64,000 nt of DNA from Congeria kusceri (GCA_027627225.1 JAPFQT010000086.1:372001-436000), one strand, 5' to 3'. Positions 44,513-56,750 are shown, counted from the stretch's first letter. Notes: generated by a model not told the origin, from the sequence alone. Translations and numbers: made by a program.

Positions 44513-45185
44513 CCCCATCGGCGGACAAGCGGGTAGCCTCATGGGCGGAAACACGGTTGCCTTCATCGGCCGACACACGGTTGCTCTCATCGTCGGACAC
44601 GCGGTTGCTTTCATCGGCGGACACGCGGGTAGCCTCATCGGCGGAAACACGGTTGCCTTCAACGGTCGGCACACGGTTACGCTCATCGGCCTACACGCGG
44701 TTGCCATCATCGGTCGACACGCGTGTGCCCTCATCGGCGGAAAACGGTGACCTTCATAGGCCGACACACGGTTGCGCTCATCGGCCGACACACGGTTGCT
44801 CTCATCGTCGGACACGCGGTTGCTTTCATCGGCGGACACGCGGGTAGCCTCATCGGCGGAAACACGGTTGCCTTCAACGGTGGGCACACGGTTACGCTCA
44901 TCGGCCTACACGCGGTTGCCATCATCGGTCGACACGCGTGTGCCCTCATCGGCGGAAAACGGTGACCTTCATAGGCCGACACACGGTTGCGCTCATCGGC
45001 CGACACTTGGTTGCCTTCATCGGCCGACACTCGATGACCTTCATCGGCCGACATACGGTGACCTTCATCGGCTGATACACGGTTGACCTCATCGGCGGAC
45101 ACGTGGTTGCCTTCATACGCCGACACACGGTTGCGCTCATCGGCGGACACACGGTTTCCTTCATCGGCGGACAGACGTCGCGTTC
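44248..45185 (+). repeat. 24-bp minisatellite with 215-bp higher-order copy
   Basis: About 37 units; the first 20 bases are GACACACGGTTGCCTTCATC, then GGCC or GGCG. Degenerate units start at 44,248 and regular ones at 44,340. The block from 44,573 recurs nearly unchanged 215 bp downstream (from 44,788): eight 24-bp units plus one 23-bp unit (GAAAACGGTGACCTTCATAG then GCC). The 23-bp unit shifts the frame in each copy. Confidence 0.9.
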
Positions 45186-47214
45186 ATCGACGGTAAATAA
45201 ACATCTGTAAATCCAAATATTAATTTTCATTAAGATGTTATTAATAGGTCAGTGTTTTTTTTTCACCTGTGGAGGAATGCTGGCAGGGCCCTTCAGATGC
45301 GGAATTTTATTTTGAACGCTGGATTCTTTAAGAAAAGCATTATTACATGTTCATGTTCTACTCCGTTATAAATCATTAATTGATTATTATGCTGCAAATT
45401 ATAACTTAGACTATGCACTTATGAATAAAAATTCGCTGGGATTTTTTACGAGAATTCCTCTATCTTAGTCAATTTTGTCCGATTTTTCAAAATAAAGCTT
45501 ACATTCTGAGGGGAATTTTAAGGTAAATATGGGAGAAAAATACCTACCTTTTAAGCAGGGGAATGGGGCCGAATTTTGGCCCCAAATAGGCCCTAAAAAC
45601 ACCGTAGTTGTACTCGTATTTATGTATATCAGTGTAAATGATGTGTTGCAGGTTATACATGACTGAATATCTAAAAGGAAATGCAAGTTGTAACTATACG
45701 GCGGTAAATATTATACATTTATGATTTTATAAAACCACCAGCATCATTTCCTTTCATGTTACATGAAGGGCCTTTAAGTCATTCCGACTACTGAACAGTC
45801 CATATTTACTCATACTATTGCACAAAACAGAGTTCACTGTATGGCGAGATTAAATAGCTGAACTTATTTTCAGTCTGTAGAACTTTTCTTTTCAAATAAA
45901 ATTATCATAATGTTGTTCATGTCGTTGTTGCTGCTTTTCGGATGATGATGATGGTGATGATGACGTACAATTAATTACAATTTATAACATTACAATTTGC
46001 AATTATTACAAATTACCAATATCGCTTTTGCGTTTGTCTGGCAAAAATACTGCATTAAACATTTTTAATCATTCATTGTTTTGCGGTATTGAATAACTGT
46101 GATATCAGAACGGTACCTGGTGGGCGGAGCCTAATATGCAAGCTTCCGTGCAATAAGTACAGTGCGGTATATTGAAATTTAGTTTTAATTCATACGCACG
46201 CTACTTATGGACACCTTGCGACAACGCTAAATTTTGAATCGACACACATGCCAAGCATGTTAGACATCACGTGACGACTAGGAAACGCCCATAGGATCGG
46301 CATAGTGGAAAGTTGCGATGTGATAGGTGAATGTGGAATAAAACACTTGTAGCAATATTTGACCTCAACATGTTAATTATTTAACCTCACCATGTGAGCT
46401 CGTTAAATAACATAGATATTTCGTTAAAAGTATGCTACAACTGTTACCTACCCTTCTCTTTACAGAGGTCAACTTGCGAACAACACATATAACATACGAT
46501 TATAAGAATAATGGCGGCGGTCCGGTGACTTTTCCTATAATCGTGATGCGATTGTAACTAAAGTGGCGCAGCTCGAACCTTTATTCTATATGAAGCTAAA
46601 TAAGTCAACAAAATGATATTTTAACACAGCAAACCACCTCAGCAACAACAACACCAGCCAGAACAACTGGATAAAAAACCAATATCTGAGCACATTCAGC
46701 TACTTTTTCACGTGTTATTACAAAAATTTAAAATTTAACGATTGCAAGACGAAACGACACAATTTCAGGAAAAATAGAGAAATTGCTTTAATAGCATCCT
46801 ACGTGGAGCCGAGCGCTTTACAATGTTACTTAATAAAAACCAAAACATAGGCATTAGATTATATCTGACGATAATCGAAGGAAGCATGGGTATTTTATCG
46901 ACAGCCGATGGCGACAGCAATGATTCGTGATAAATTGCCCGCTATCGGAAGTGTAAGAGACCGCCGCAGACAAAATGCACGGGAAGCGGGCAATACTATT
47001 AGCACGATCGACAAGAGCCAGTGACGCATCAGCGACAGACGGTTATGTGACAGACGGATACGTGAATATGGCCTGTGACGTAGAAGTCCAAAATTTGCCT
47101 TGTTAGAAAATTATTGCTTCACTGTAACCGGAAATGACGACAGATCGCGTGTACCGAGGTCAAGGTGAACAGTTAACCGGATGTCGAGTGTACGATGGTC
47201 TGGGCGGGAATTAA
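45186..47214. other. Low-copy sequence, no gene recognised
   Basis: No gene is supported. It includes a GATGATGATG run near 45,940. The stretch 46,840-47,100 has mixed composition with several ACAGACGG-type words but no frame. Confidence 0.4.
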
Positions 47215-47695
47215 TAATCAATACAATCAAACATGTGTGGGGTGAGTCGGGAAGGCGTGTTCGATCAATGTGATAACAACTTGCAGGAACCGGAAGCAAA
47301 CCATCTCTAAACACGGAACATCCTCACACAGCGGTACCTACACACAATTTCTGCATTTCTTTGACTATTGCGATATTCCTAAGGGACGGCAGTGCCCGGA
47401 GAAGTTAAAGGGGCATTATTCCAGTGCATGTCTGGTGTGAGTTGGGAAGGCGTGTTGGATGAATACGACAGCAGAACAACTTGCAAGAACCGCAAAACCG
47501 ATACTGAAGCACTGAACACCCTCGCAACGCGGTGTATCCAGATTTCAACGAAGTTTGTCCGCAAGCAATTGAAAATTGAATACATTGAAGAATAAAAATG
47601 TTTGAATTGCATTTCTGCGACTGTTGCAAGATTACTTGGGGACAACAGTGTCTCGGAGATATTGGTACAGTTAATGGGACATAATTCCAAATCAG
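47215..47695 (+). repeat. Diverged tandem duplication, about 200-bp period
   Basis: The first copy runs from about 47,228 and the second from about 47,422. Parallel words: GTCGGGAAGGCGTGTT and GTTGGGAAGGCGTGTT; AACAACTTGCAGGAACCGG and AACAACTTGCAAGAACCGC; ACACAGCGGTACC and CAACGCGGTGTATCC; GACGGCAGTGCCCGGAGAAG and GACAACAGTGTCTCGGAGAT; GGGGCATTATTCC and GGGACATAATTCC. Open frames of 67-103 codons cross the second copy on both strands without recognisable domains. Confidence 0.55.
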
Positions 47696-49243
47696 TAGCG
47701 TTTATTAGTTGTTTGTTTCTCTACGAAACCCTCTACTCCTAAGTAGGGCGAACGTTGCAATAATGTCCATAGATTTTACGAAACCAACAATTTAGTACAG
47801 TCAAATATACCGGTAGGTAGTATAACTTGAAAATCGCGTTTATTTCTACTATAGACAAATAAGGAATTCATCAGATCCATGTTATAATGTATACAAAATG
47901 TGCAAAACGATATATCCCATTGTACGGACAATTTGTCAGACAAATAATGAAAAAATTACATCTACAGTTTTACAATTGAACTCCAAGTACATATACATTT
48001 TGAATAAGTTAGTATTAGAAGAAAATAAATGACATACGGACAACATTATGGTGCACATGCTGAACCAGAATGACACAGCCTAATTAAGAAACTATATGAA
48101 AAACATGTGACAACTTTTGCAACTGCCATTTGTCGTTTCGGGGAAAAGTCACGAGAACAAAATAATTGTACATAAAATGCGTCAACTTTCTCTCCGAAAA
48201 TTAATATTTTAATTATGACAAATTAAATTACTGGATCAAAACTTAACATTTTTAAACAGGTATATTTGTATAACAGAATTATATATCGGTATAAACTGGA
48301 CATTCAAAATATTTCCTATTCAACCAAGAATATTGCAACATAGACTCACGAAATACCATTTAGTTATTTTTACATTACATACATTTATTAGAACAGTTTT
48401 ACTTAAAATCCAAACAATGTCGGCCCGATTTATCTGATACGTTTTCAATTCCTCTTGATCGAGAAAGGTGTAAATAATATACAAACATGTTTCAGAAATG
48501 CTTTAGAAGATATACATTCCACAAGTAAAAATTATTGGAAAAACGTTATGCACAAAAATAAAAATGAAACTAAATGTTTTTGGTGTTTTTACGTTCTTTA
48601 GAACGTCCTCTGTTCTTGAAAAGTATGTTGCTTTTTTTAATAATCATATAATTTTCTTTTGTAATATTTGCAATTTAAATTTTCTTCATATAATCATATA
48701 ATTTTTTAATCTTGTAATAAAACAGTAAATAGTGTATATAGTCACGTGTGTAAATTTCATTATATTATGATTTGGATTCTCCAGGTATTGCGCCTTTATA
48801 AATGTCCCCTATACAGAATATAAACGTGATTTTGGGTAACCGTCATTCAAGCGTTTTTCCGCTAGGAACGTTTTGTATTAATAATTGCTCAACTATGGAA
48901 TGCCCAACAACTATGGATATAATATGATTATATTTTTATCATCTATACAATAGTATAATTTTTGCTTTGCAATATCAGAACATATTTATGGAGATTATTT
49001 TGATGGTATTATTAAGAACTTTTTTGAGGGGATGGGGAGTGGGTTTCCGACAAAACGGACAAATTATGTGTGATTCTGAATGCACAGAGTGGCATGCTAA
49101 AATAAAAAAAACAACATATTAAACAGAAGTATAAAGTAAAATGGGAAATACTTATTGAAAGGAATCATCACTTTTGAACGAGAATACAACGTCAATTTTA
49201 CAAAAGTGTCGGGAGAGCTGAGTACGCGCTAAGGCTACTTAAT
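47696..49243. other. Low-copy AT-rich sequence, no gene recognised
   Basis: No repeat with defined ends and no supportable gene. Confidence 0.4.
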
Positions 49244-49447
49244 ATGCACTATGAAAGGGACCGGAAGCGGAAGTGGCATGCTCGGAACAAACTAACCACG
49301 GCCGTTGACTTGCCGTATTATCAGATGCTCCGACATGAACATCTGACGAGTATGTCGTATCCACTAGCAACTATTCATGAATACACAGACGGGTTTGCTG
49401 CTCAGTATAATAGCCGATATTTATTGATGATACGTTTTCGACAGTAG
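49244..49447 (+). pseudogene. Fragment resembling a transposase-like 'DGCxxQYKSR' domain
   Basis: A 67-codon frame whose second half contains IHEYTDGFAAQYNSRYLL. This resembles the conserved block (roughly TDGCAAQYKSR) that I recall from a widespread family of uncharacterised, probably transposon-derived proteins in molluscs and other animals. The usual cysteine after DG is phenylalanine here, and the sequence stops eight codons after RYLL (MIRFRQ then TAG). No further homologous exon was seen on either side. The family link is from memory, so a decayed fragment is the most I would claim. Confidence 0.35.
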
Positions 49448-49828
49448 GAAATTGAATTTAAGATTTTGTCTTCAGTTTAACAAATACTTAAAAATACGTT
49501 TTATTCCTAATCGATTTAAGCATCCGAAGTAATATTTGTTCGCACATTAGACAATAAACTTAAAACGTGAACACGTTAATACGCAGCTTGAAATATTAAC
49601 GCGACGTCGTGTTACGCTACCAGGGACGAATAACGTGCGACTGGTCAGAGCTAATAAGGTTTACTAATCAATATAATACATTTGATACTGTTTACTACGC
49701 GCAAATAGACAATACCAGCCTAACACACAAGTCCATACTGACTGAAACCCTATTCATATAAAACTAAAACGAAACTTACCTTTGCTGGCTTCAACTTCCC
49801 GACAACAGCGCCGGCGCGTTGCACAGTC

Positions 49829-50351
49829 CACGTTCTTGTTTGCAGTTTAGTCCACAATCCACAAAATGTTCACAAATAATGATGGAAAAAATAAAGAAAT
49901 ATTCCCAAATCGCCATTACACCAAAACATTTCTGCACGAGTTTACAAAAGTTAATTCCACTAGCGTTAATATTACAAGCTCTGTATTTATATTAAATGTC
50001 CTCGTTCACGTTCTTGTTTGCAGTTTAGTCCACAATCCACAAAATGTTCACAAATAATGATGGAAAAATAAAGAAATATTCCCAAATCGCCATTACACCA
50101 AAACATTTCTGCAAGAGTTTACAAAAGTTAATTCCACTAGCGTTAATATTACAAGCTCTGTATTTATATTAAATGTCCTCGTTCACGTTCTTGTTTGCAG
50201 TTTAGTCCACAATCCTCAAAATGTTCACAAATAATGATGGAAAAAATATATAAATATTCCCAAATCGCCATTACACCAAAATGAGTTTACAAAAGTTAAT
50301 TCCACTAGCGTTAATATTACAAGCTCTGTATTTATATTAAATGTCCTCGTT
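49829..50351 (+). repeat. Three-copy tandem repeat of about 178 bp
   Basis: Copies start at 49,829, 50,007 and 50,184 with CACGTTCTTGTTTGCAGTTT. Copies 1 and 2 are almost identical (GCACGAG/GCAAGAG). Copy 3 has a small deletion (ACATTTCTGCA-type word lost) and AATATATAAATA for AATAAAGAAATA. The high identity implies recent expansion. Confidence 0.9.
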
Positions 50352-50757
50352 TTACAGTCAGAATTACCCAAGACAGATACACTGTCCAAAATACTTTAAT
50401 TCTTACCTACACTTACTTGTGTGTTTACACTAGACAAGGCGTACATGAAACTACTGTACCGTTACTTTAACGATTGATTTCCTGTAAAAACTCAGGCATT
50501 CTAATACGGAGCTTTAGGTAACTATGTAGTATGTAATCCCCTATTAAAAAACTTTAAATGCGTTATGTAGTGGTTTTTGGTTATTTTGTATTAAATGCAA
50601 TAAGGATTCCAGGGCCCATATTAATATAAAATCATAAGTTATTGGTAACCTAAATTGAAGATAACTATAATTGAAGATAACAAAAAAAAAATAGTGTTTA
50701 AAACACTACGCTAGGAAACATGTACCTGCCAAATCCTATACAGTAACATAACGGTAA

Positions 50758-51380
50758 ACAACGTGTAACAACCAAGAGATACAACCACGCGTCACAACTT
50801 CTTAACACAACCATGCGTCACACCAACGTAACACAACATCGCGTAATATTTACGTAAACCAACCACGCGTCACATCCACCCACGCGTCACATTACGCAAC
50901 ACAACCACATATACACGCACATCACAACCACGCGTCATATCCATGCAACACAACCACGCGTCACATACACGCAACACAACCACGCGTCACATCCACGCAA
51001 CACAACCAAGCGTCATATCCAGGCAACACAACCACGCATCACAACAACGCGTCATATACACGCAACACAACCACGCGTCATATCCATGCAACTTAACCAT
51101 GCGTCATATACACGCAACACAACTACGCGTCACAGACAGGCAACACAACCACGCGTCATAAACACGCAACACAACCACGCGTCATATACAAGCAACACAA
51201 CCACGCGTCTTATCCACACAACACAACCACGCGTCACATGCACGCAACACAACAACACGTCACAACCACGCGTCACATCAACACAACACACGTCAAGACA
51301 ACGCGAAACACTGTCGCAAAACAACGCTGCGACACAACCACGCGAAATAACGTTGCGATACAACCACATAAAATAACATA
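50758..51380 (+). repeat. 26-bp minisatellite, array 5
   Basis: About twenty copies; the unit is CACGCGTCACATCCACGCAA then CACAAC, degrading after 51,290. It aligns with the unit of arrays 2 and 4 (CAGGCGACACAACGACGTAA then CACAAC) over the full 26 bp, with the same orientation, although it lies outside the duplicated segments. Confidence 0.9.
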
Positions 51381-52065
51381 CAACGATGAGAAACAATTGT
51401 ACGACACAGCCATGCGATGCGAAATAATCAAGTGTCTTAGTCACCTGAAATAACCAAATAATGAACGGTATGAAGTAACTAGCTGGTATGAAAATTCGAA
51501 ATAACAACGAGACATAACAGTGTGCACGTTAACTAGCATCGCACCGAAACAACGTGAAATGACTTTGTGTTTTGTGTTTGTTATGTGTTTTTGTTTTGTC
51601 CAGTGTATTGTTTTTTGGAAATTGGTCACTTGCCATAAATAAAAGACCTCGGGCTGCTTAAAAGAGTTTTCACCTGCTGCCGAAACTGGAGTTTCGCTTT
51701 GTTTATATTAACAACACAACCATGTCGAGTGAAACATATAGCAACCAACGATTGACCGGTATATGATCGGTATATGACGTGTGAAAATATACTCCACAGG
51801 TAATACGTGTTAAATGTTAACGTGCCAAAGTACATGTGTACAATAAAATTATAAGAGAAATAAAACTATTTACGGTAGTAACCAAACACTGCACTTGTAT
51901 GATTTCTGTATGTGAACAATGTACATGATTACCACAACAATAATAGTTTGGTTCAACATCTAACACTAGGAAGTAATGTGTACATGCAATGTGTTTATCT
52001 TCGTATACTACAGTCACTACAAAAGTACGGAATTCCGTTACGGCCTTTGCCTGTGCATACAAATA
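51381..52065. other. No gene seen
   Basis: Low-copy sequence with further degenerate ACAACG-type words to about 51,560. The open frames here lack recognisable domains. Confidence 0.35.
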
Positions 52066-52400
52066 ATTTGAAACGCAAAAACACGAAATCCAGAGGACGA
52101 TAAAGCAAAACCACGATGGCAAAAACCCGAAAGTGCGATGACAAATACGCGAAATCACGAAAGAACGATATGGAAAAAGAGAAAACACGATAATTAAAAC
52201 GCAAAAACGCGATGACGAAAACAAGACCATTAAAATGCGAAGTAATTTTGCGTTTTCGTCATCGTGTTTTCACGTTTCCTTAATCATGTTTTCGCGTTTC
52301 GTCATCATACTTTCGGGATTTCGTGTTTTCGTCATCGTGTTTTCGCCATCACGCTTTCGCGATTTTATGTTTTCGCGTATTCGCACTTTTGCCTCCTGGT
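52066..52400. repeat. Inverted low-complexity block (CGAAAACACGATGACG)
   Basis: The left arm 52,066-52,233 is built from GAAAACACGA/CGATGACGAAAAC words. The right arm 52,245-52,395 is built from their complements (GTTTTCGTCATCGTGTTTTC). The centre is near 52,238. Each arm is a degenerate short tandem repeat of about 18-24 bp, so the pair is a large imperfect foldback. A further right-arm word (TTTCGTGTTTTCGCGTTTCC) is at 52,571. Confidence 0.6.
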
Positions 52401-53254
52401 ACGCATGCGCAATATACAGTACGGCAAAAACCAAAGATATCACTTAAAAACATAATACACAGTATCCTGTACTCTGAATTAATGTTTACCTTCATAATCA
52501 GAATCTGAATGTGACATTTCATTTTGTTGGATGCTTTGGTTCCACAACCACGTGGAAGAAGAATTACTGTATTTCGTGTTTTCGCGTTTCCGATTCTTTC
52601 ATTCAATATTACGATGGTCCTACAGAAATCCGTACAAAAGCGTCCTATCACGCAGCATCTAATCCTACATGTTCGTGTTCCGGATTAATGATGTACGCGA
52701 CGTGACGAGTTCGAATTCTACGCATGTTTGGCCTCAATATTACACTGACTCAAAGAAAAAAAGGTCTGCATACATCTTTATTATAAGTTACACACGAACA
52801 TGCAAATTATAGGCTAATTGCATTTATTTGTAGTGTTGTTACTCTGACTCTGTTTTCAGCATTCAATTCCGTTTTACGTGTAAAACGTAAACTCGTAAAC
52901 TGTAGTTATATTTAGCGACAAAAAATACAGAGAAATAACGAACACGACATGACGGTGCTTTCAGGCATGACGTTAGCTGAAGTTGCGCGCCAACTTCAAG
53001 GCTTTTTGAAAACTTCAAACGAAGCTGTTTGGGTCATGCTTATTTTTAAGTAAGTTTAAGTTTATCATCACATGGTACAATTTTACAGCATGAACTTGCG
53101 AATTTACAATCCAGACAGTAACATTTGTGTTGTTAACATTGAGTCAGTTACAAGTTACAGTTGCATAACATACAAAATCAGGTGTAGAGGCTATCGTTTT
53201 GGTAATGGCCAGCATCAATCAATGTCATTAAAGTCATCCACGTTTGAACGCTAC

Positions 53255-53475
53255 TATACTTCTCCATCATCATCATCGTCGTCATTGTTATCATCGTCAT
53301 AATAGCAGCAATCATCTTCGTTTTCTTCGTCATCGTCATCATCATCGGCATATAATCGTCATTGTTATTAACATCATCAGCATCTTCGTTGTTGTCGCAG
53401 CAATCATGTTGGTCGTCGTCACTGTGATCATCATCGTCGTTTTCACCATGATCGTCATCATTGTAATGGTCAGCT
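53255..53475 (+). repeat. Degenerate CAT/CGT trinucleotide array
   Basis: An irregular (ATC/GTC)n tract. The isoleucine/valine and histidine frames are by-products. No gene is implied. Confidence 0.8.
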
Positions 53476-53492
53476 ACTGAGCGATGCTTGAG

Positions 53493-53749
53493 CCCTGCCT
53501 AGGCCAAAAAAAAGTTCCGTTTCTGGTCTCCTGCCCCAAAAATAAGGGTCGGTAGGTAAAGATTTTTTTAAATTTTATTTTAATTTTTTTATGATGGAAG
53601 ATTTGGTTTGTATTGTACACGGTAACAGTTTTTTTTCAGTCTTTATTATTTTGGACCAAAAATATGTAGGGTCGGCAGCAAAAGTAAAGGGTCGGTCGGG
53701 AGACCAGAAACAGGACTATTTTGTGGGGGGGCCCTACAGCCAGGCACGG
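53493..53749. mobile_element. MITE with GTTTCTGGTCTCC terminal inverted repeats
   Basis: Left CAAAAAAAAGTTCCGTTTCT then GGTCTCC and AAGGGTCGG; right GGGTCGGTCGGGAGACCAGA then AACAGGACTATTTTG. The arms pair over about 45 bp with mismatches. About 250 bp and non-coding. Confidence 0.7.
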
Positions 53750-53896
53750 CGAATAAAATGCTTACTGCATTTTGTATGCTGCTGTGTTATCAGTTCGTCT
53801 AACATATTCAGACTGAATAAGCGTGTCAAAAATCAATCCCTTCTGTGTCTTGCATAAACCATCCCTCTAACGGTCCAGAATATTACATAAGAATAT

Positions 53897-54050
53897 TACA
53901 ATCATCATCATCATTAACAACATCAACATCATCATCATCAATAAATCATTATCATCATCCCAATAATCATTAACATTGTTATCATCATCATAGTTGCAAG
54001 CATCATTATCATCATCAGCAGCAGCAGCAACACCATCACCATCATTGTAA
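53897..54050 (+). repeat. ATC/CAT trinucleotide array
   Basis: An interrupted (CAT)n tract with CAACAT and CAGCAG variants. Confidence 0.8.
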
Positions 54051-54354
54051 GCATCATGTTGTACTTGAAGCCGTGGTATAGTCATAACATGATATGTACA
54101 CATTATGATGCCAACTAAATTCGGTATTGCTTAACACGCGGGATTTTTAAACGGTGCATAAAATATAATTTGCAAATAAACACTTAATAAATTAGCAGTA
54201 GCAAATAATGTCTAGTGACTAGTAACACATTTTCTATGAAGCTCAATAATTATCGTTTATCTGATAAGAACATTTAAAAGGCAAACATTTGAAATATGAT
54301 GGGTCGCTAATTGCTTTATAACCTGGTATGGTATTTATCAAGACTATTAGTAAA

Positions 54355-55516
54355 CAAGAGGGCCATGATGGCCCTAGGTCGCTCACCTGAGTTTAAGGCA
54401 TCATCATGGCTAATAACAAGAGTGCAAAATGGCACTAAACCCCTTACTGGAGTATACAAATCTGGGCCTTGCAGGTTCAGAAGTTTTTTTAGTCTATATA
54501 AACCATGTAACCCACAGGTCGTGGCCACTTTCAACCCCAGGGGCATCACTTGAACAATCTTTGTAGAGGACCACTATACAATGTTACATACCAAATATGA
54601 AACCTCTAGGCCTTGCAATTTCAGAGGAGAAGATTTTAAAAGTCATTTTGCTATTCAAGTCTATATAAACCATGTGACCCCCGGGATGTGGCCAGTTTTG
54701 ACCTCAGAGCTATCATTTGAACACTCTTTGTAGAGGACCACTGTAAAATGTTACATACCAAATATGAAACCTCTGGGCCATGCTGTTTCAAAGGAGAAGA
54801 TTTTTTAAGTCATTTTGCTATTTAAGTCTATATAAACACTGTGAGCCACAGGGTGTGGCCACTTCTGACCCCAGGGACATCATTTAAACAATCTTTGTAG
54901 AGGACCACTACACAATTTTACATACCAAATATGAAACCTCTGGGCCTTGCGGATTTTCGAGGAGAAGATTTTTTAAGCCATTGTGCTATTCAAGTATATA
55001 TAAACCCTGAGAGGCCCGGGGTGTGGCCAGTTTTGACCCCAGGGGCATCATTTGAACAATATTTGTCCAGGACCACTATACAATGTTAAATACCAAATAT
55101 GAAACCTCTGGGCCTTGTGGTTTCAGAGGAGAAGATTTGTAAAGTCAATTTGCTATTCAAATCTAAATAAACCATGTGACCCCCAGGGTGTAACCAGTTT
55201 TGACCCCAGGGACATCATTTGAACAATCTTTCTAGAGGACCACTATAAAATGTTACATACCAAATGTGAAACCTCTAGGCCTTGTGGTTTCGGAAAATGA
55301 TTTAGCTTCGGTGACCTACATATGCAGCGGATCGGAACCATTTGAACAATTTTGAAAGAGGGTCACCCAAGGATCATTCCTGTGAAGTTTGTTGAAAATC
55401 TGCCCAGTGGTTTAGGAGATGTTCTTTGAATGAAAATCATGACACATGACGCACGACACACGACGGACAAAAGGCGATCCTAAAAGCTCACCATGAGCAT
55501 GTTGTGCTCAGGTGAA
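54355..55516 (+). mobile_element. Pearl-like element, family 1, five core units
   Basis: Left CAAGAGGGCCATGATGGCCC then TAGGTCGCTCACCTGAG; right CCATGAGCATGTTGTGCTCA then GGTGAAC. The terminal GAGCTAA is mutated to GAACACAA. Core units of about 166 bp are close to those at 22,526-24,033, with the same pre-terminal block (CATATGCAGCGGATCGG, CGACGGACAAAAGGCGA). Confidence 0.7.
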
Positions 55517-55933
55517 CACAAAATTAAGAAACATCATAATATTCAGAAATTGTATATTTGGACTTTTTTTTTACTAAGTAATGTATTATTTGGTTCAAAG
55601 ATTTTGACAAGGAAGTTGCAATATAATTTGAAATGTGTTAATATAAATTCTGATTTTGATTTATATTCAACTTAAGTTAACAATACTAGAAGCTTAAGAA
55701 TCTTCATAGATATGTGCCCAGTACTACTTAATGGCACGCCCTAAACAACTGCTACACTGACAGGATTTAAGCTAACTTTTGGAACAATATAAAGTTGCAT
55801 GGGATTCATGTGAAGTGTAAACTTGGTAAGAGTTTTTGCACCGCTTGTAACAAAACTGGCATATTTAACAAATGTTTTCAGTAAGAAGGTTGAAATCATT
55901 CTACTGCAGTAGTCAATGAAAATTAATATATTC

Positions 55934-56750
55934 TGGTGTGCATGACAAAAAAAGTGAATGTGAGAAAGTCCATTTCATGGGTAGAACAAGTACTTGGTGA
56001 ATGTGAGAAAGTCCATTCCTTGAACAGAACCAGTTCTGGGTGCATGTGAGAAAGTCCATTTCCTGGGTAGAACCAGTACTTGATGTATGTGAGAAAGTCC
56101 ATGGGAGAAAGTCCATTTCCTGGGTAGAAACAGTACTTAGTGTATGTGAGAAAATCCATTTCCTAGGTATAACCAAATACTTTGTGTATGTGAGAAAGTT
56201 CATTCCTTGGCTAGAACAAGTACTTGGTGCATGTGAGAAAGTCCATTTTATAGGTAGAATCAGTACTTGGTGTTCGTGGGAAAGTCCATTTCATGGGTAG
56301 CACCAGTACTTGGTGTATATGAGAAAAGTCCATTTCATGAATAGAACCAGTACTTGGTGTATATGAGAAAGTCCCTTTCATGGGTAGAACCAGTACTTGT
56401 TGTATGTGAGAGTCCATTTCATGGGTAGAACCAGTACTTGGTGTATGTGAGAAAGTCCATTTCATGGCAAGAACCAGTACTTGGTGCATGTTAGAAAGTC
56501 CATTTCATGAATAGAACCAGTACTTGGTGTATGTGAGAAAGTCCATTTCGTGGGTTGAACCAGTACTTGTTGTATTTGAGAAAGTCCATTTCATTGGTAA
56601 AAACCAGTACTTGGTGTATTTAAGAAAGTCCATTTCATGCGTAGAACAAGTTCTTGATGTATGTGAAAAAGTCCATTTCATGGGTAAAACAAGTACTTGA
56701 TGTACATGAGAAAGTTCATTCCTTGGGTAGAACCAGTACTTGATGTATGT
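55934..56750 (+). repeat. 43-bp minisatellite
   Basis: About nineteen copies; the unit is GAGAAAGTCCATTTCATGGG, then TAGAACCAGTACTTGG and TGTATGT. The part from GTCCATTTC to ACTTGG is the reverse complement of the tail repeat of the SINE at 59,341-59,641 (CCAAGTACTGGTTCTACCC, then AGGAAATGGAC). Confidence 0.9.
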
